In this document: one piece after another, positions 1-7,943 of the stretch
Position numbering within the stretch: the stretch's first letter is position 1
Layout: each line of letters starts with the position of its first letter
Source of the DNA: Solirubrobacteraceae bacterium
GTDB lineage: Bacteria; Actinomycetota; Thermoleophilia; Solirubrobacterales; Solirubrobacteraceae
DNA length: 49,489 nt
Direction: 5' to 3'
NCBI GenBank assembly: GCA_030690545.1
Contig: JAUYGN010000099.1
Location: 1-49,489, forward strand
Position numbers and translations under genes: made by a program
The notes under the pieces: generated by a model
Seen by the model: only the letters and a program-made list of their open reading frames with translations
Database searches by the model: none
What the model was told of the DNA's origin: nothing

Positions 1-1221
1 GTCGCGGGCGTCCGCGCCGGCACCCCGACGCGCCTGGCCGACGTCAGCACCGAGCGCGTCCCGCGCCTGCTGACGGGGATCGGCGAGCTCGACCGCGTGC
101 TCGGCGGCGGCCTCGTGCCGGGCTCGCTCGTCCTGCTCGGCGGATCGCCGGGGATCGGCAAGTCGACGCTGACGAACATGGCGCTCGGCAACCTCGCCGC
201 CGCCGGCCGGCGCACGCTGTACGTCTCCGGCGAGGAGTCGGCGGCGCAGATCCGCCTGCGCGCCGAGCGGCTGATCGCGGCGACGACGGGAGCGCTCGAC
301 GTGCCCGTGCTCGCCGAGACCGACCTCGACACGATCCTCGCGACGCTGCGCGCCGAGCGGCCCGAGGTCGTCGTGATCGACTCGGTGCAGACGCTGCACG
401 CCACCGACCTGAGCGGCGCGCCGGGGTCCGTCGGCCAGGTGCGCGAGGTCGCCGCGCGGATCATGCAGGTCGCCAAGGCCGACGCGATCGCGGTCCTGCT
501 CGTCGGTCACGTCACGAAGGAGGGGGCGCTCGCCGGCCCGCGCGTGCTCGAGCACCTCGTCGACTGCGTGCTGCAGTTCGAAGGCGAGCGCGAGCGCACC
601 TACCGCACGCTGCGTGCGCTGAAGAACCGCTTCGGATCGACGAACGAGGCCGGCGTCTTCGAGATGCGCTCCGCCGGGCTCGTCGAGGTGCTCGACGCGA
701 GCGCCCGCTTCGTGGCGGAGGCGACCGGCAAGCCGGGCTCCGTCGTGCTGGCCGCGATGGAGGGCTCGCGGCCGCTGCTCGTCGAGGTCCAGGCGCTCGT
801 GTCGCCCTCCGAGCTCGTCCCGCCGCGGCGCGTCGTCAACGGCCTCGATCGCAACCGCCTCGCGCTCGTGCTCGCCGTCCTCGGCCGCCACGCGGGCGTC
901 GGTGCCGGCAGCGCCGACGTGTTCGTCAACGTCGTCGGCGGCGTGCGCGTCGACGAGCCCGGCGCCGACCTCGCGATCGCGCTCGCCGTCGCCAGCGCGG
1001 CGCGCGGCGTGCCGCTGCAGGCCCTCGATGGCGGTCGGCCGGTCGCCTGCTTCGGCGAGCTCGGCCTGACCGGGGAGCTGCGGACCGTCGGCCATGCCGA
1101 CCGGCGCGCGGCGGAGGCCGCGAAGTTCGGCCTGCGCGAGGTCGTCTGCCCGCAGAGCGCGCCGACGCTGCGCCAGGCGCTGCATGCCGTGCTGCCCGCG
1201 CGTGCGCCGCAGGCCGCGTGA
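1..1221 (+). CDS. radA: DNA repair protein RadA/Sms, 5' truncated by window edge
   Basis: RecA-like ATPase with a Lon-type C-terminal domain that promotes branch migration of recombination intermediates in DNA repair. The reading frame is open from base 1, so the N-terminal zinc-finger part lies outside the window. Visible: Walker A GGSPGIGKST, the Walker B-like VVVIDSVQT, the RadA-specific KNRFG motif (LKNRFGSTNEAGVFEM), then a Lon-protease-like domain over the last third (VNVVGGVRVDEPGADLAIALA). A GTG at 97 is an internal codon and not the true start. disA follows 77 bases downstream, an adjacency that is conserved in many Gram-positive genomes. Confidence 0.95.
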   Translation, partial: VAGVRAGTPTRLADVSTERVPRLLTGIGELDRVLGGGLVPGSLVLLGGSPGIGKSTLTNMALGNLAAAGRRTLYVSGEESAAQIRLRAERLIAATTGALDVPVLAETDLDTILATLRAERPEVVVIDSVQTLHATDLSGAPGSVGQVREVAARIMQVAKADAIAVLLVGHVTKEGALAGPRVLEHLVDCVLQFEGERERTYRTLRALKNRFGSTNEAGVFEMRSAGLVEVLDASARFVAEATGKPGSVVLAAMEGSRPLLVEVQALVSPSELVPPRRVVNGLDRNRLALVLAVLGRHAGVGAGSADVFVNVVGGVRVDEPGADLAIALAVASAARGVPLQALDGGRPVACFGELGLTGELRTVGHADRRAAEAAKFGLREVVCPQSAPTLRQALHAVLPARAPQAA

Positions 1222-1285
1222 CGGGACGAGATCCAGACGAACAGACGAACTTCGCCGCGACAAACCGGATTCCCTAAGCACGCGC

Positions 1286-1291
1286 TAAAAT
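1286..1291 (+). promoter_or_regulatory. -10 element of a probable leaderless disA promoter
   Basis: TAAAAT ends exactly 7 bases before the disA ATG at 1299, and no Shine-Dalgarno sequence lies between them. A transcript from this hexamer would begin at or within a base of the start codon. No good -35 is visible. The same arrangement recurs before other genes in the window. Confidence 0.55.
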
Positions 1292-1298
1292 CGCCTGG

Positions 1299-2411
1299 AT
1301 GGTTCAGCGAGTCGGGGATGAGTCAGGAGAGCTTGAGTCACGTCAAGAGCCCCGTCTGGTCAAGGCGTTGGAGATGGTCGCACCCGGCACGACGCTGCGG
1401 GAGGGACTCGACAACATCCTCCACGCCCGCACCGGTGGCCTGATCATCGTCGGCGAGGTCGACGACCTCAGCTTCCTCTTCTCGGGGGGCATCAAGCTCG
1501 ACATCGACTACTCCCCGGCGCTGCTCTACCAGGTCGCGAAGATGGACGGCGCGATCGTGCTGAACGTCAACGCGACGAGGATCGCGATGGCCAACGTCCA
1601 GCTGATGCCCGACCCGACGATCCTGTCGGTCGAGACGGGCACGCGCCACCGCACCGCCGAGCGCGTCTCCAAGCAGACCGACGCGCTCGTGATCGCGATC
1701 TCCCAGCGCCGCGAGGTCGTCTCGCTCTACGTCGATGGTGGCAAGTACATCCTCGAGGACATCCCGGTCGTGCTCGCGAAGGCCAACCAGGCGCTCGCGA
1801 CGCTCGACAAGTACCGCACCCGCCTGGACCAGGTCTCGACGCGGCTGACGGCACTCGAGTTCGAAGGCGGCGCGACGCTGCACGATGTGCTGACCGTCCT
1901 GCAGCGCTCTGAGCTCGTCACGCGGATGGCCGTCGAGATCGAGCGCTACATCGTCGAGCTCGGCAACGAGGGCCGCCTGATCGAGATGCAGCTCGAGGAG
2001 ACGATGGTCGGCACCGCCGCCGACAAGGCCGCGCTCGTGCACGACTACCTCGCCGAGAACACCGACGAGGAGTTCGCCGGCGCGCTCGACCAGATCGGCC
2101 GCCTGGCGCATCACGACCTGCTCGACTTCGGCCGCCTCGCCGAGCTGCTCGGCTACGACCGCAAGCTCAACACGCTCGACTACCCCGTCTCGCCGCGCGG
2201 CTTTCGCATCCTCGGGCGCATCCCGCGCCTGCCGAAGCTCGTGGTGGCGCAGATCGTCGCCGACTTCGGCGGGCTCGACGAGCTGCTGGCCGCGACCGAC
2301 GCGGAGCTCGAGACCGTCGATGGCGTGGGCGAGATCCGGGCGAAGGACATCCGCGAGGGCCTTCGCCGGCTGCAGGAGATCAATCTCGTGGACCGCTATC
2401 TGCAGACCTGA
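1299..2411 (+). CDS. disA: Diadenylate cyclase DisA (DNA integrity scanning protein)
   Basis: 370 residues. It condenses two ATP into the second messenger c-di-AMP and scans DNA for branched structures. The N-terminal DAC domain carries both signature motifs: DGA at about residues 83-85 and GTRHRTAERVS at about 114-124. A helical linker follows, and the C-terminal part has a helix-hairpin-helix DNA-binding domain (LETVDGVGEIRAKDIREGL). The length matches the family. The ATG at 1299 is chosen because a TAAAAT -10 element sits 7 bases upstream, consistent with a leaderless message. Its position directly after radA fits the known functional link in which RadA modulates DisA at recombination intermediates. 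Confidence 0.96.
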   Translation: MVQRVGDESGELESRQEPRLVKALEMVAPGTTLREGLDNILHARTGGLIIVGEVDDLSFLFSGGIKLDIDYSPALLYQVAKMDGAIVLNVNATRIAMANVQLMPDPTILSVETGTRHRTAERVSKQTDALVIAISQRREVVSLYVDGGKYILEDIPVVLAKANQALATLDKYRTRLDQVSTRLTALEFEGGATLHDVLTVLQRSELVTRMAVEIERYIVELGNEGRLIEMQLEETMVGTAADKAALVHDYLAENTDEEFAGALDQIGRLAHHDLLDFGRLAELLGYDRKLNTLDYPVSPRGFRILGRIPRLPKLVVAQIVADFGGLDELLAATDAELETVDGVGEIRAKDIREGLRRLQEINLVDRYLQT

Positions 2412-2446
2412 GCACGACCGTCCGGCCGCCGCCGGCATCAATCCGC

Positions 2447-2454
2447 AAGGAGGG
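2447..2454 (+). promoter_or_regulatory. Strong Shine-Dalgarno that decides the carD start
   Basis: AAGGAGGG lies four bases upstream of an ATT codon at 2459 that opens the carD frame. No ATG, GTG or TTG in this frame occurs before the GTG at 2540, which falls inside the conserved first beta strand, so the ribosome-binding site points to a non-canonical start. Confidence 0.7.
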
Positions 2455-2458
2455 CATC

Positions 2459-3019
2459 ATTTCCGAAGCCGAAGAGCAGCTGCTGGAGGATCTGGACCGT
2501 ACGCTCGAGAACATCGAGTTCGAGCTCGGCGACAACGTCGTGTATCCGCATCACGGGGCTGGTCAGGTCCTCAAGAAGGAGCGGCGCAAGATGTTCGGTG
2601 AGGAGCGCGAGTACCTCACGATCAAGATCCTGCACAACGACATGACCGTGATGGTCCCGTGCGAGAACGCCGCGCTGGCCGGACTGCGCCGCGTGATCGA
2701 CGAGGAGACCGTCAAGAAGGTGCTCGACGTCCTGGCCGACGACGTCTCCGAGATGCCCAAGAACTGGAATCGCCGGTTCAAGCACAACCGCGACAAGATC
2801 AAGACGGGGGACATCTACGAGCTGGCCGAGGTCGTGCGCAACCTCGCGATCCGCGAGCACGAGAAGGGTCTGTCGACAGGCGAGAAGCAGATGTTCACAC
2901 GCGCGAAGAAGATCCTCGCGTCCGAGCTGATGTACGCGCTCGACAAGGACGAGGAAGAGGCCGAGCAGCACCTCGACGACCTGCTCGCCGACAGCGCCGG
3001 CGTGACGGTGACGAAGTAG
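2459..3019 (+). CDS. carD: CarD-family RNA polymerase-binding transcription regulator
   Basis: About 186 residues. CarD binds the RNA polymerase beta subunit and stabilises open promoter complexes, chiefly at rRNA and housekeeping promoters. The N-terminal Tudor-like RNAP-interaction domain holds the hallmark FELGDNVVYPHHGAG and LTIKILHNDMTVMVPCENA. The C-terminal helical DNA-binding part contains NWNRRFKHN and EKGLSTGEKQM, as in mycobacterial CarD. The next in-frame GTG (2540) would delete FELGDN, so translation must start upstream. The best candidate is ATT at 2459, preceded by AAGGAGGG, which adds an acidic helix (SEAEEQLLEDLDRTLENIE). ATC at 2456 is the alternative. It is probably co-transcribed with ispD, whose frame overlaps its stop. 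Confidence 0.88.
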   Translation: MSEAEEQLLEDLDRTLENIEFELGDNVVYPHHGAGQVLKKERRKMFGEEREYLTIKILHNDMTVMVPCENAALAGLRRVIDEETVKKVLDVLADDVSEMPKNWNRRFKHNRDKIKTGDIYELAEVVRNLAIREHEKGLSTGEKQMFTRAKKILASELMYALDKDEEEAEQHLDDLLADSAGVTVTK

Positions 3020-3021
3020 CG

Positions 3022-3672
3022 ATCGCGCTCGTCGTCGCGGCTGGAAGCGGACAGCGCCTTGGGCTCGGGGAGCCCAAGGCGTTCGTTGCGCTCGCCGGAC
3101 GTCCGATGCTCGAGTGGAGCATCGACGCGTTGCGTGACGTCGCCGCCGTCGAGGCGATCGTCGTCGCGCTGCCCGCGGGCCGCAGCGCGCCCGCGGGCAC
3201 GATCGGGGTGCCGGGCGGCGCGCATCGCTCGCAGTCGGTGCTGGCGGCGCTGCACGCCGCCGCCGGCGACCCCGTCATCGTGCATGACGCGGCGCGCCCG
3301 CTCGTCACGGCGCAGGCCTTCCAGACGGCACTCGACGAGCTCGAGCGACACGGCTGCGATGCGGTGATCGCCGCCGCCGCGGTGACGGACACGATCAAGG
3401 AGGTGTCCGGCGACGGTGCCGTGCTGCGCACGCTGCAGCGCTCCGCGCTGTGGGCGGTTCAGACGCCGCAGGTCTTTCGCCGCGCCGCGCTGGAGCAGGC
3501 GCTGAGCGCGCCCGAGGACGTGCTCGCCGCCGCGACCGACGACGCCTGGCTGATCGAGCGGGCGGGCGGGTCCGTGCGCGTCGTCGCGTCGGCGCCCGAG
3601 AACCTCAAGATCACGACCCGCGGCGACCTGCAGGTCGCCGAGCTGGCGCTGCGCGAGCGCGCCAGTGGCTAG
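3022..3672 (+). CDS. ispD: 2-C-methyl-D-erythritol 4-phosphate cytidylyltransferase
   Basis: Third enzyme of the MEP isoprenoid pathway: it joins CTP and methylerythritol 4-phosphate to give CDP-ME. Seen: the nucleotide-binding loop AAGSGQRLGLGEPKAF at the extreme N-terminus, VHDAARPLV, TDTIKEV, WAVQTPQVFRR and the C-terminal PENLKITTRGDLQ. The start is unresolved. The first beta strand (IALVVAAGSG) follows directly on the carD stop, and no ATG, GTG or TTG lies in frame between 3010 and 3060. ATC at 3022 is used here as a placeholder, with GTA at 3016 the other option. ispF, acting two steps later in the pathway, lies 1.8 kb downstream. Confidence 0.93.
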   Translation: MALVVAAGSGQRLGLGEPKAFVALAGRPMLEWSIDALRDVAAVEAIVVALPAGRSAPAGTIGVPGGAHRSQSVLAALHAAAGDPVIVHDAARPLVTAQAFQTALDELERHGCDAVIAAAAVTDTIKEVSGDGAVLRTLQRSALWAVQTPQVFRRAALEQALSAPEDVLAAATDDAWLIERAGGSVRVVASAPENLKITTRGDLQVAELALRERASG

Positions 3673-3675
3673 CAT
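3670..3675 (+). promoter_or_regulatory. -10 element, near-leaderless promoter
   Basis: TAGCAT overlaps the ispD stop codon and ends 8 bases before the ATG at 3684. This follows the TANNNT-N7/8-start pattern seen repeatedly in this window. No Shine-Dalgarno is present. Confidence 0.4.
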
Positions 3676-3683
3676 CGGCGCGC

Positions 3684-4598
3684 ATGACTGCGATTCGCTT
3701 CCGGCTTCGATCCCGACGCGCGCTCGGGCTGGCCCTCGTTCTCGCCGCCGTGACCGGTGGCGTCGCCCTCGCTCAGACCGACGCGACGCCGCCGCCCGTC
3801 GGCAACTACGGCGGCGGCGCGATCGCCGTGCCGGTCAGCGAGCGGACGGTGGCCCGGGACATGCTGCTCTCGGTCCGTGCGCAGGCCGGCGGCAGGGTCG
3901 GCGTCAACGGCACGATGTTCGCCTCCTGTGGCCTGGGACTGATCAAGGGCGACACGCGGCTGGCGGCCGACGGCAGCTTCACGCTGCGCGGTTCGACGAC
4001 GCGCCGGCCGCTCGTCGGCGTCGCGGAGACCGCGACGTTCACCGTGCGCGGTCGCCTGACCGCGGACGGCGGCGAGGGAACGGCGAGCCTGCGGCTGCGC
4101 GTGCGCGCGAGCGGCAACCCGACGCGGACGTGCGCGAGCCGCACCGTGAACTGGACGGTGCGCCGGCCGATCGCCACCGGGGCGGCGCCGGCACCCGCTC
4201 GCGCCGGTACGACATTGCTGGGACTGACGTCGCAGAGCGCGCCGCGCAGCAGGCACGCGATCGCCCTGCGGGTCTCCGCCAGCGGGCGCACGATCGAGCG
4301 TGCGACGCTCGGCTTCCGCGCGCCGTGCGCTGACGGACGCCTCGTCGCGCCGCACGACGTCAACGTGTCGCCCGAGTTCGACATCGCGGAGGACGGCTCG
4401 TTTCGCTTCGTGGAGCGCTTCAGGACGACCTTCCCCGACGTGATCCAGCGGACGACCGTGGTCGTCCGCGGCCAGTTCGACGAGGCCGGTGGGGCGACGG
4501 GCGCGTCAGCGGTCACGCAGCGCTACCAGAACCGCCGCACGGGCAAGCGCGTCGACATCTGCGCCAGCGGCACGCGGACGTGGTCGGCGCGGCCCTAG
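3684..4598 (+). CDS. Secreted protein with two internal beta-rich repeats, function unknown
   Basis: 304 residues beginning with a typical Sec signal peptide (basic MTAIRFRLRSRR, hydrophobic LGLALVLAAVTGGVALA, likely cut near AQT). The mature part contains two similar units of about 100 residues. Each has a cysteine near its start (FASCGLGL; FRAPCADG), a DGSFTLR or DGSFRFV turn, a strand-rich centre and a closing cysteine followed by an arginine-threonine-tryptophan end (RTCASRTVNWTVRR; DICASGTRTWSARP). This suggests a tandem duplication with one disulfide per domain. I do not recognise the family. The ATG at 3684 is chosen because it opens the signal peptide and has a TAGCAT element 8 bases upstream. 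Confidence 0.75.
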   Translation: MTAIRFRLRSRRALGLALVLAAVTGGVALAQTDATPPPVGNYGGGAIAVPVSERTVARDMLLSVRAQAGGRVGVNGTMFASCGLGLIKGDTRLAADGSFTLRGSTTRRPLVGVAETATFTVRGRLTADGGEGTASLRLRVRASGNPTRTCASRTVNWTVRRPIATGAAPAPARAGTTLLGLTSQSAPRSRHAIALRVSASGRTIERATLGFRAPCADGRLVAPHDVNVSPEFDIAEDGSFRFVERFRTTFPDVIQRTTVVVRGQFDEAGGATGASAVTQRYQNRRTGKRVDICASGTRTWSARP

Positions 4599-4623
4599 CC
4601 GCGCCGCCCTGGCCGCGCTGCCC

Positions 4624-5454
4624 GTGCTGACCGACTATCACCTGCACCTGCGCCCCGACGAGCCCGGCACCGCCGCGGCCGAGTACTTCACCGCCGCCAA
4701 CGCCGAGCGCTACCGCGCCGTCGCGCAGGAGCGCGGGATCGGCGAGCTCGGCTGCTCGGAGCACGTGTACCGCTTCGCCCGGGCGCTCGAGGTCTGGCGG
4801 CATCCGCTGTGGCGCGCGAGCGCGACGGACGACCTCGACGGCTACGCCGGCTTCGTGCGCGAGCAGACCGACCTCAAGCTCGGCATCGAGGCGGACTTCA
4901 TCGCCGGCCGCGAGGACCGGATGGCGAACCTGCTCGACGCGTACGACTGGGACTACGTCGTCGGCTCGGTGCACTTCGTCGGCGAGCACGCGGTCGATCA
5001 CGACGGCTACGAGGTCTTCGACCACCGCTCGCAGCGTCCCGACGAGCTCTGGCGGCGCTACTTCGTCGCGCTCGGCGAGGCCGCGCGCAGCGGGCTCTTC
5101 GACATCCTCGCGCACCCCGATCTCGTGAAGATCTGGGGATCGCGGCGGCCGGTTCCCGAGGGCGACCTGCGCCGCTTCTACGAGCTTGCGATCGACGGGA
5201 TCGCGGAGTCGGGCATCGCCGTCGAGGTCTCGACGGCGGGGCTGCGCAAACCGGTCGGCGAGCTGTACCCGGCACGCACGTTTCTCGAGATGTGCGTCGA
5301 CGCGGGCTGCCCGGTCGCGCTGTCCAGCGACGCCCACGTGCCGGGCGACGTCGGCCGCGACTACGAGCAGGCGCGCGAGCTGCTGGAAGCGGTCGGCGTG
5401 ACCGAGCTCGCGGTCTTCGAGCGTCGCGAGCGGCGGATGGAGGCGATCGGGTGA
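4624..5454 (+). CDS. PHP-domain phosphoesterase, histidinol-phosphatase (HisJ/HisK) type
   Basis: 276 residues. PHP-family metal-dependent phosphatase; the nearest characterised relatives dephosphorylate histidinol phosphate. Metal-binding motifs appear in order: DYHLHLR at the N-terminus, GCSEHVYRF, LKLGIEADF, VVGSVHFV, ILAHPDLVKIWG and SSDAHVPGDVG near the end. The GTG at 4624 is chosen because it sits just before the first metal motif, as in relatives; the open frame extends further upstream only through overlap with the previous gene. Its stop overlaps the ispF start (GTGA). Function as the actual histidine-pathway enzyme is inferred, since no other his gene lies nearby. Confidence 0.85.
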   Translation: MLTDYHLHLRPDEPGTAAAEYFTAANAERYRAVAQERGIGELGCSEHVYRFARALEVWRHPLWRASATDDLDGYAGFVREQTDLKLGIEADFIAGREDRMANLLDAYDWDYVVGSVHFVGEHAVDHDGYEVFDHRSQRPDELWRRYFVALGEAARSGLFDILAHPDLVKIWGSRRPVPEGDLRRFYELAIDGIAESGIAVEVSTAGLRKPVGELYPARTFLEMCVDAGCPVALSSDAHVPGDVGRDYEQARELLEAVGVTELAVFERRERRMEAIG

Positions 5455-5960
5455 GCCCGGGCGCCGGCGGTGGCGTGACGCGGACCGGCCTGGGCTGGGA
5501 TTCGCATCGCTTCAAGGCGGGCCGTCCGCTGATCCTCGGCGGCGTCGAGCTCGAGGGCGCCGAGCTCGGCCTCGACGGCCATTCCGACGCCGATGTCCTG
5601 ACGCATGCCGTGATCGACGCGCTGCTCGGCGCGGCGGGCCTGGACGACATCGGCGCCCACTTTCCCGACACCGACGACGCCTACGAGGACGCCGACTCGA
5701 TCTCGCTCCTGCGCGAGGTCGTCGCGATGCTCGCGGCGCGCGGGCTGGCGGTGGGACACGTCGATACGACGGTCCTGATGGAGCGGCCGAAGCTCGGTCG
5801 CCACCGCGTCGCGATACGCGAGCGGCTGGCGGACGCGCTCGGGCTCGACGCGGCAAGCGTCAACGTGAAGGCGTCGACGGGGGAGGGGATGGGGTTCGTC
5901 GGTCGGCTCGAAGGCGTCGCGGCGCTGGCGGTGGCGACGGTGCGCCAGAGCGCGGCCTGA
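5451..5960 (+). CDS. ispF: 2-C-methyl-D-erythritol 2,4-cyclodiphosphate synthase
   Basis: 169 residues. MEP-pathway enzyme that cyclises CDP-ME 2-phosphate with release of CMP; trimeric, with a zinc ion in each active site. Seen: metal ligands in GWDSHRF, the loop LDGHSDADVLTHAVIDALLGA, HFPDTDDAYEDADS, and the C-terminal VNVKASTGEGMGFVGR. The GTG at 5451 overlaps the previous stop as GTGA and implies translational coupling. A second GTG at 5475 would give an N-terminus closer to that of other IspF proteins and remains possible. Confidence 0.95.
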   Translation: MSPGAGGGVTRTGLGWDSHRFKAGRPLILGGVELEGAELGLDGHSDADVLTHAVIDALLGAAGLDDIGAHFPDTDDAYEDADSISLLREVVAMLAARGLAVGHVDTTVLMERPKLGRHRVAIRERLADALGLDAASVNVKASTGEGMGFVGRLEGVAALAVATVRQSAA

Positions 5961-6006
5961 CCGGCCGCTGTCGCCGCCCGCGGCGCGACCCGCGGTCAGG
6001 CGTCCG

Positions 6007-6237
6007 TCAGGCGTCCGTCGTCACCGGACCGCTGGCGCGGAGCGTGGCGTGAGGAGCGTCGACGTCGGCCGACGTCTCGGTCTCGTCCTCGGTCAGGGTG
6101 TCGTCTCCCGTGTCCGGGGTGAGCGCCGCCAGCTTGCGTGCGTCCTTGCGGGCCTGCTTGTCCATCCGGCGCTCTCGCATCCGGCGCTCGCGGTCGAGCT
6201 TTGCCATCGTGGTCTTCTTCTTGCCGCTGGAGGCCAT
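6007..6237 (-). CDS. Small charged hypothetical protein
   Basis: 76 residues. The N-terminal half is strongly basic (MASSGKKKTTMAKLDRERR, then MRERRMDKQARKDARKLAAL), consistent with a helical nucleic-acid- or ribosome-contacting segment. The C-terminal half is acidic and threonine-rich (PDTGDDTLTEDETETSADVD), likely disordered. A purine-rich GAGGGAG ribosome-binding site lies a few bases before the ATG at 6237, which supports it as a real gene. I do not recognise a family. It stands alone, convergent with ispF. Confidence 0.6.
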   Translation of the reverse strand: MASSGKKKTTMAKLDRERRMRERRMDKQARKDARKLAALTPDTGDDTLTEDETETSADVDAPHATLRASGPVTTDA

Positions 6238-6470
6238 GCGTGCTCCCTCTGGTGGATTGCGGGGCGGCGGTGACGCGGGCGGAGGCGTTGGCTCGCATCG
6301 GCTGCAGATTCCTGCAGGTTCCCGCCGGGCGGGGCTGGTGCTGCGCGAAGGTGTTGAGAGACCTGCCGCGTCCGGACCACGCGTGGCGCTCGCAGCCCTG
6401 TTCGGGGTCGAGCGCCGCGCGCGCTGTGCGACGAGTCTACCCCGACGCGCCCGGCGGACCGCGCCGGGGC

Positions 6471-6968
6471 CTAGTTCCGCGCTGCCGCGCGGCGCGTCGC
6501 AGCTGCTGCGCGGGCTTGCTCGTGCTCGACCTGGCGGCGCAGCTCCTGCAGCGAGCGGCGCAGGTTCTTGCGCACCGCGGGCGCGGCGACCTGCTCGGCG
6601 ATCCAGCCGAGGATGCCCGCTCCGGCGACGCCGTACTGCAGGCGCAGCTCGACGCGGGTCCGCTCGCCCAGGTGGCCGGGCCCGATCTCGCGCAGGCGCC
6701 AGCGGCCGCGCTGGTCGATGCCCGAGATCGAGGTCCAGGCGAGGTCGCGCGGCGCGTCGCACTCGACGATCTCGACGAGGCCGCCGATCTCGGCCGAGCC
6801 GACGCGCATCAGCGTGCGGTAGCGCGCACCGAGGCCGCGCGCGTGCTCGCCCGCGATCTCCCAGCGGGTGATGCCGCTCATGAAGTGCAGGTAGCGAGCC
6901 GGGTCGCTGACGAGCTCCCAGATCGTCTCGGGCGGCGCTGCGACCTCGATCGCGGCCTGGACTCTCAT
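6471..6968 (-). CDS. SRPBCC-family (START-like) protein
   Basis: 165 residues. Polyketide-cyclase/dehydrase-type hydrophobic-pocket fold. Seen: N-terminal VQAAIEVAAPPETIWELVSDPARY, the characteristic opening of SRPBCC proteins, then alternating strands including TRWEIAGEHARGLGARYRTL and WRLREIGPGHLGERTRVELRL, and the long C-terminal helix with EQVAAPAVRKNLRRSLQELR. The substrate is unknown; the family binds lipids, aromatic polyketides or coenzyme-like ligands. The start ATG overlaps the stop of the upstream acyltransferase (ATGA), so the two are translationally coupled and may act on the same lipid. Confidence 0.82.
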   Translation of the reverse strand: MRVQAAIEVAAPPETIWELVSDPARYLHFMSGITRWEIAGEHARGLGARYRTLMRVGSAEIGGLVEIVECDAPRDLAWTSISGIDQRGRWRLREIGPGHLGERTRVELRLQYGVAGAGILGWIAEQVAAPAVRKNLRRSLQELRRQVEHEQARAAAATRRAAARN

Positions 6969-7933
6969 CCGACGATCGGCAGTCGCCGCTCGGCGGCGAG
7001 CGCGTCGAGCGTCTCCTGCATCGTCGCGGTGACGTGGGCGTAGACCTCGTCGACGTCGGGCTGCGCGCCGAACTGCTCGCGCAGGTGGATCGCCGGCAGC
7101 ACCTCGATCGTGATCTTCGCCGGCAGCGGGATGTGGCCGAGCCCGTCGCCGACGTTCAGGCCCCACGGCGCGGCGATCGAGATCGGCAGCACCTTGACGC
7201 GCAGCAGCCGGTCGAGCATCAGCCTGCGCGCGAGACCCTCGCCGCGGCTGAGGAAGAGCGCCGTCTCCTGTCCGCCGATCGCGACGACCGGGACGATCGG
7301 CACGTCATGCTCGAGCGCGAGCCGCACGAAGCCGCGGCGGCCGTCGAAGCTCACCCTGTTGCGCTCCCAGCTCGGCCGGTGAACCTCGTGGTCGCCGCCG
7401 GGGTAGACGAGCACGGCGGCGCCCGACGACAGCGCGCGCTCGGCGTTGTCAGGTGAGGCCGCGACGATGCCGTACTTGCGCAGGAAGCCGAGCCCGGGCC
7501 AGGACAGCACGAGGTTGTGCGCGAGTTGGTAGAAGCGCCGCTCGACGCCGAAGTACGTGCTGAAGGCGAGCGTGAAGACGAGCGTGTCCGGGGTCATGTT
7601 GCCGCCGGAGTGGTTGCCGACGAGCAGGACCGGGCCGTGCTCGGGAACATGCCCCAGACCGCGCACCTCGCCGCGAAACCACAGGCTCGCGAGCAGCCAC
7701 TGCGCGGGCAGGCTCTCGCGGATGAAGTCCGGGTCGCGCTCGTCGAGGTCCGCAGCCGGCACGCGGCCGCGGATGACGGTGGCGGCGGCGTCGACGAGCC
7801 GCTCGAGCGGCCCGCGGCGCGGTTGCGCGGGGGGCCGTTCGCCGGCCTCGTGCTCATCGAAGTCGCGGGCGAACGGGTCACCGTCGGCGGCGTGGCCATC
7901 GCCCGACGAGGCCCTCGCGGTCTGCGCCTGCAT
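6965..7933 (-). CDS. PlsC-like lysophospholipid/glycerol acyltransferase
   Basis: 322 residues. Membrane-associated acyltransferase that would move an acyl chain to a glycerol-type acceptor. The catalytic motif is a variant: GNHSGGNMTPD, where the usual NHxxxxD has the aspartate displaced. The second block reads LVYPGGDHEVHRPSWERN rather than FPEGTR, a form common in diacylglycerol-acyltransferase-like members, and a later block is VPIVPVVAIGGQE. The first 50 residues are low-complexity and acidic. The ATG at 7933 is the first in-frame start after the upstream gene, whose stop is 10 bases away. It forms an operon with the hydrolase upstream and the SRPBCC protein downstream. Confidence 0.85.
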   Translation of the reverse strand: MQAQTARASSGDGHAADGDPFARDFDEHEAGERPPAQPRRGPLERLVDAAATVIRGRVPAADLDERDPDFIRESLPAQWLLASLWFRGEVRGLGHVPEHGPVLLVGNHSGGNMTPDTLVFTLAFSTYFGVERRFYQLAHNLVLSWPGLGFLRKYGIVAASPDNAERALSSGAAVLVYPGGDHEVHRPSWERNRVSFDGRRGFVRLALEHDVPIVPVVAIGGQETALFLSRGEGLARRLMLDRLLRVKVLPISIAAPWGLNVGDGLGHIPLPAKITIEVLPAIHLREQFGAQPDVDEVYAHVTATMQETLDALAAERRLPIVG

Positions 7934-7943
7934 CGCCTCGAGT

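Noticed and set aside
5997-6018. Two tandem copies of GTCAGGCGTCC between ispF and the small minus-strand gene
   Set aside because: Only two copies that overlap the coding end of the small gene; no further structure, likely chance or slippage.
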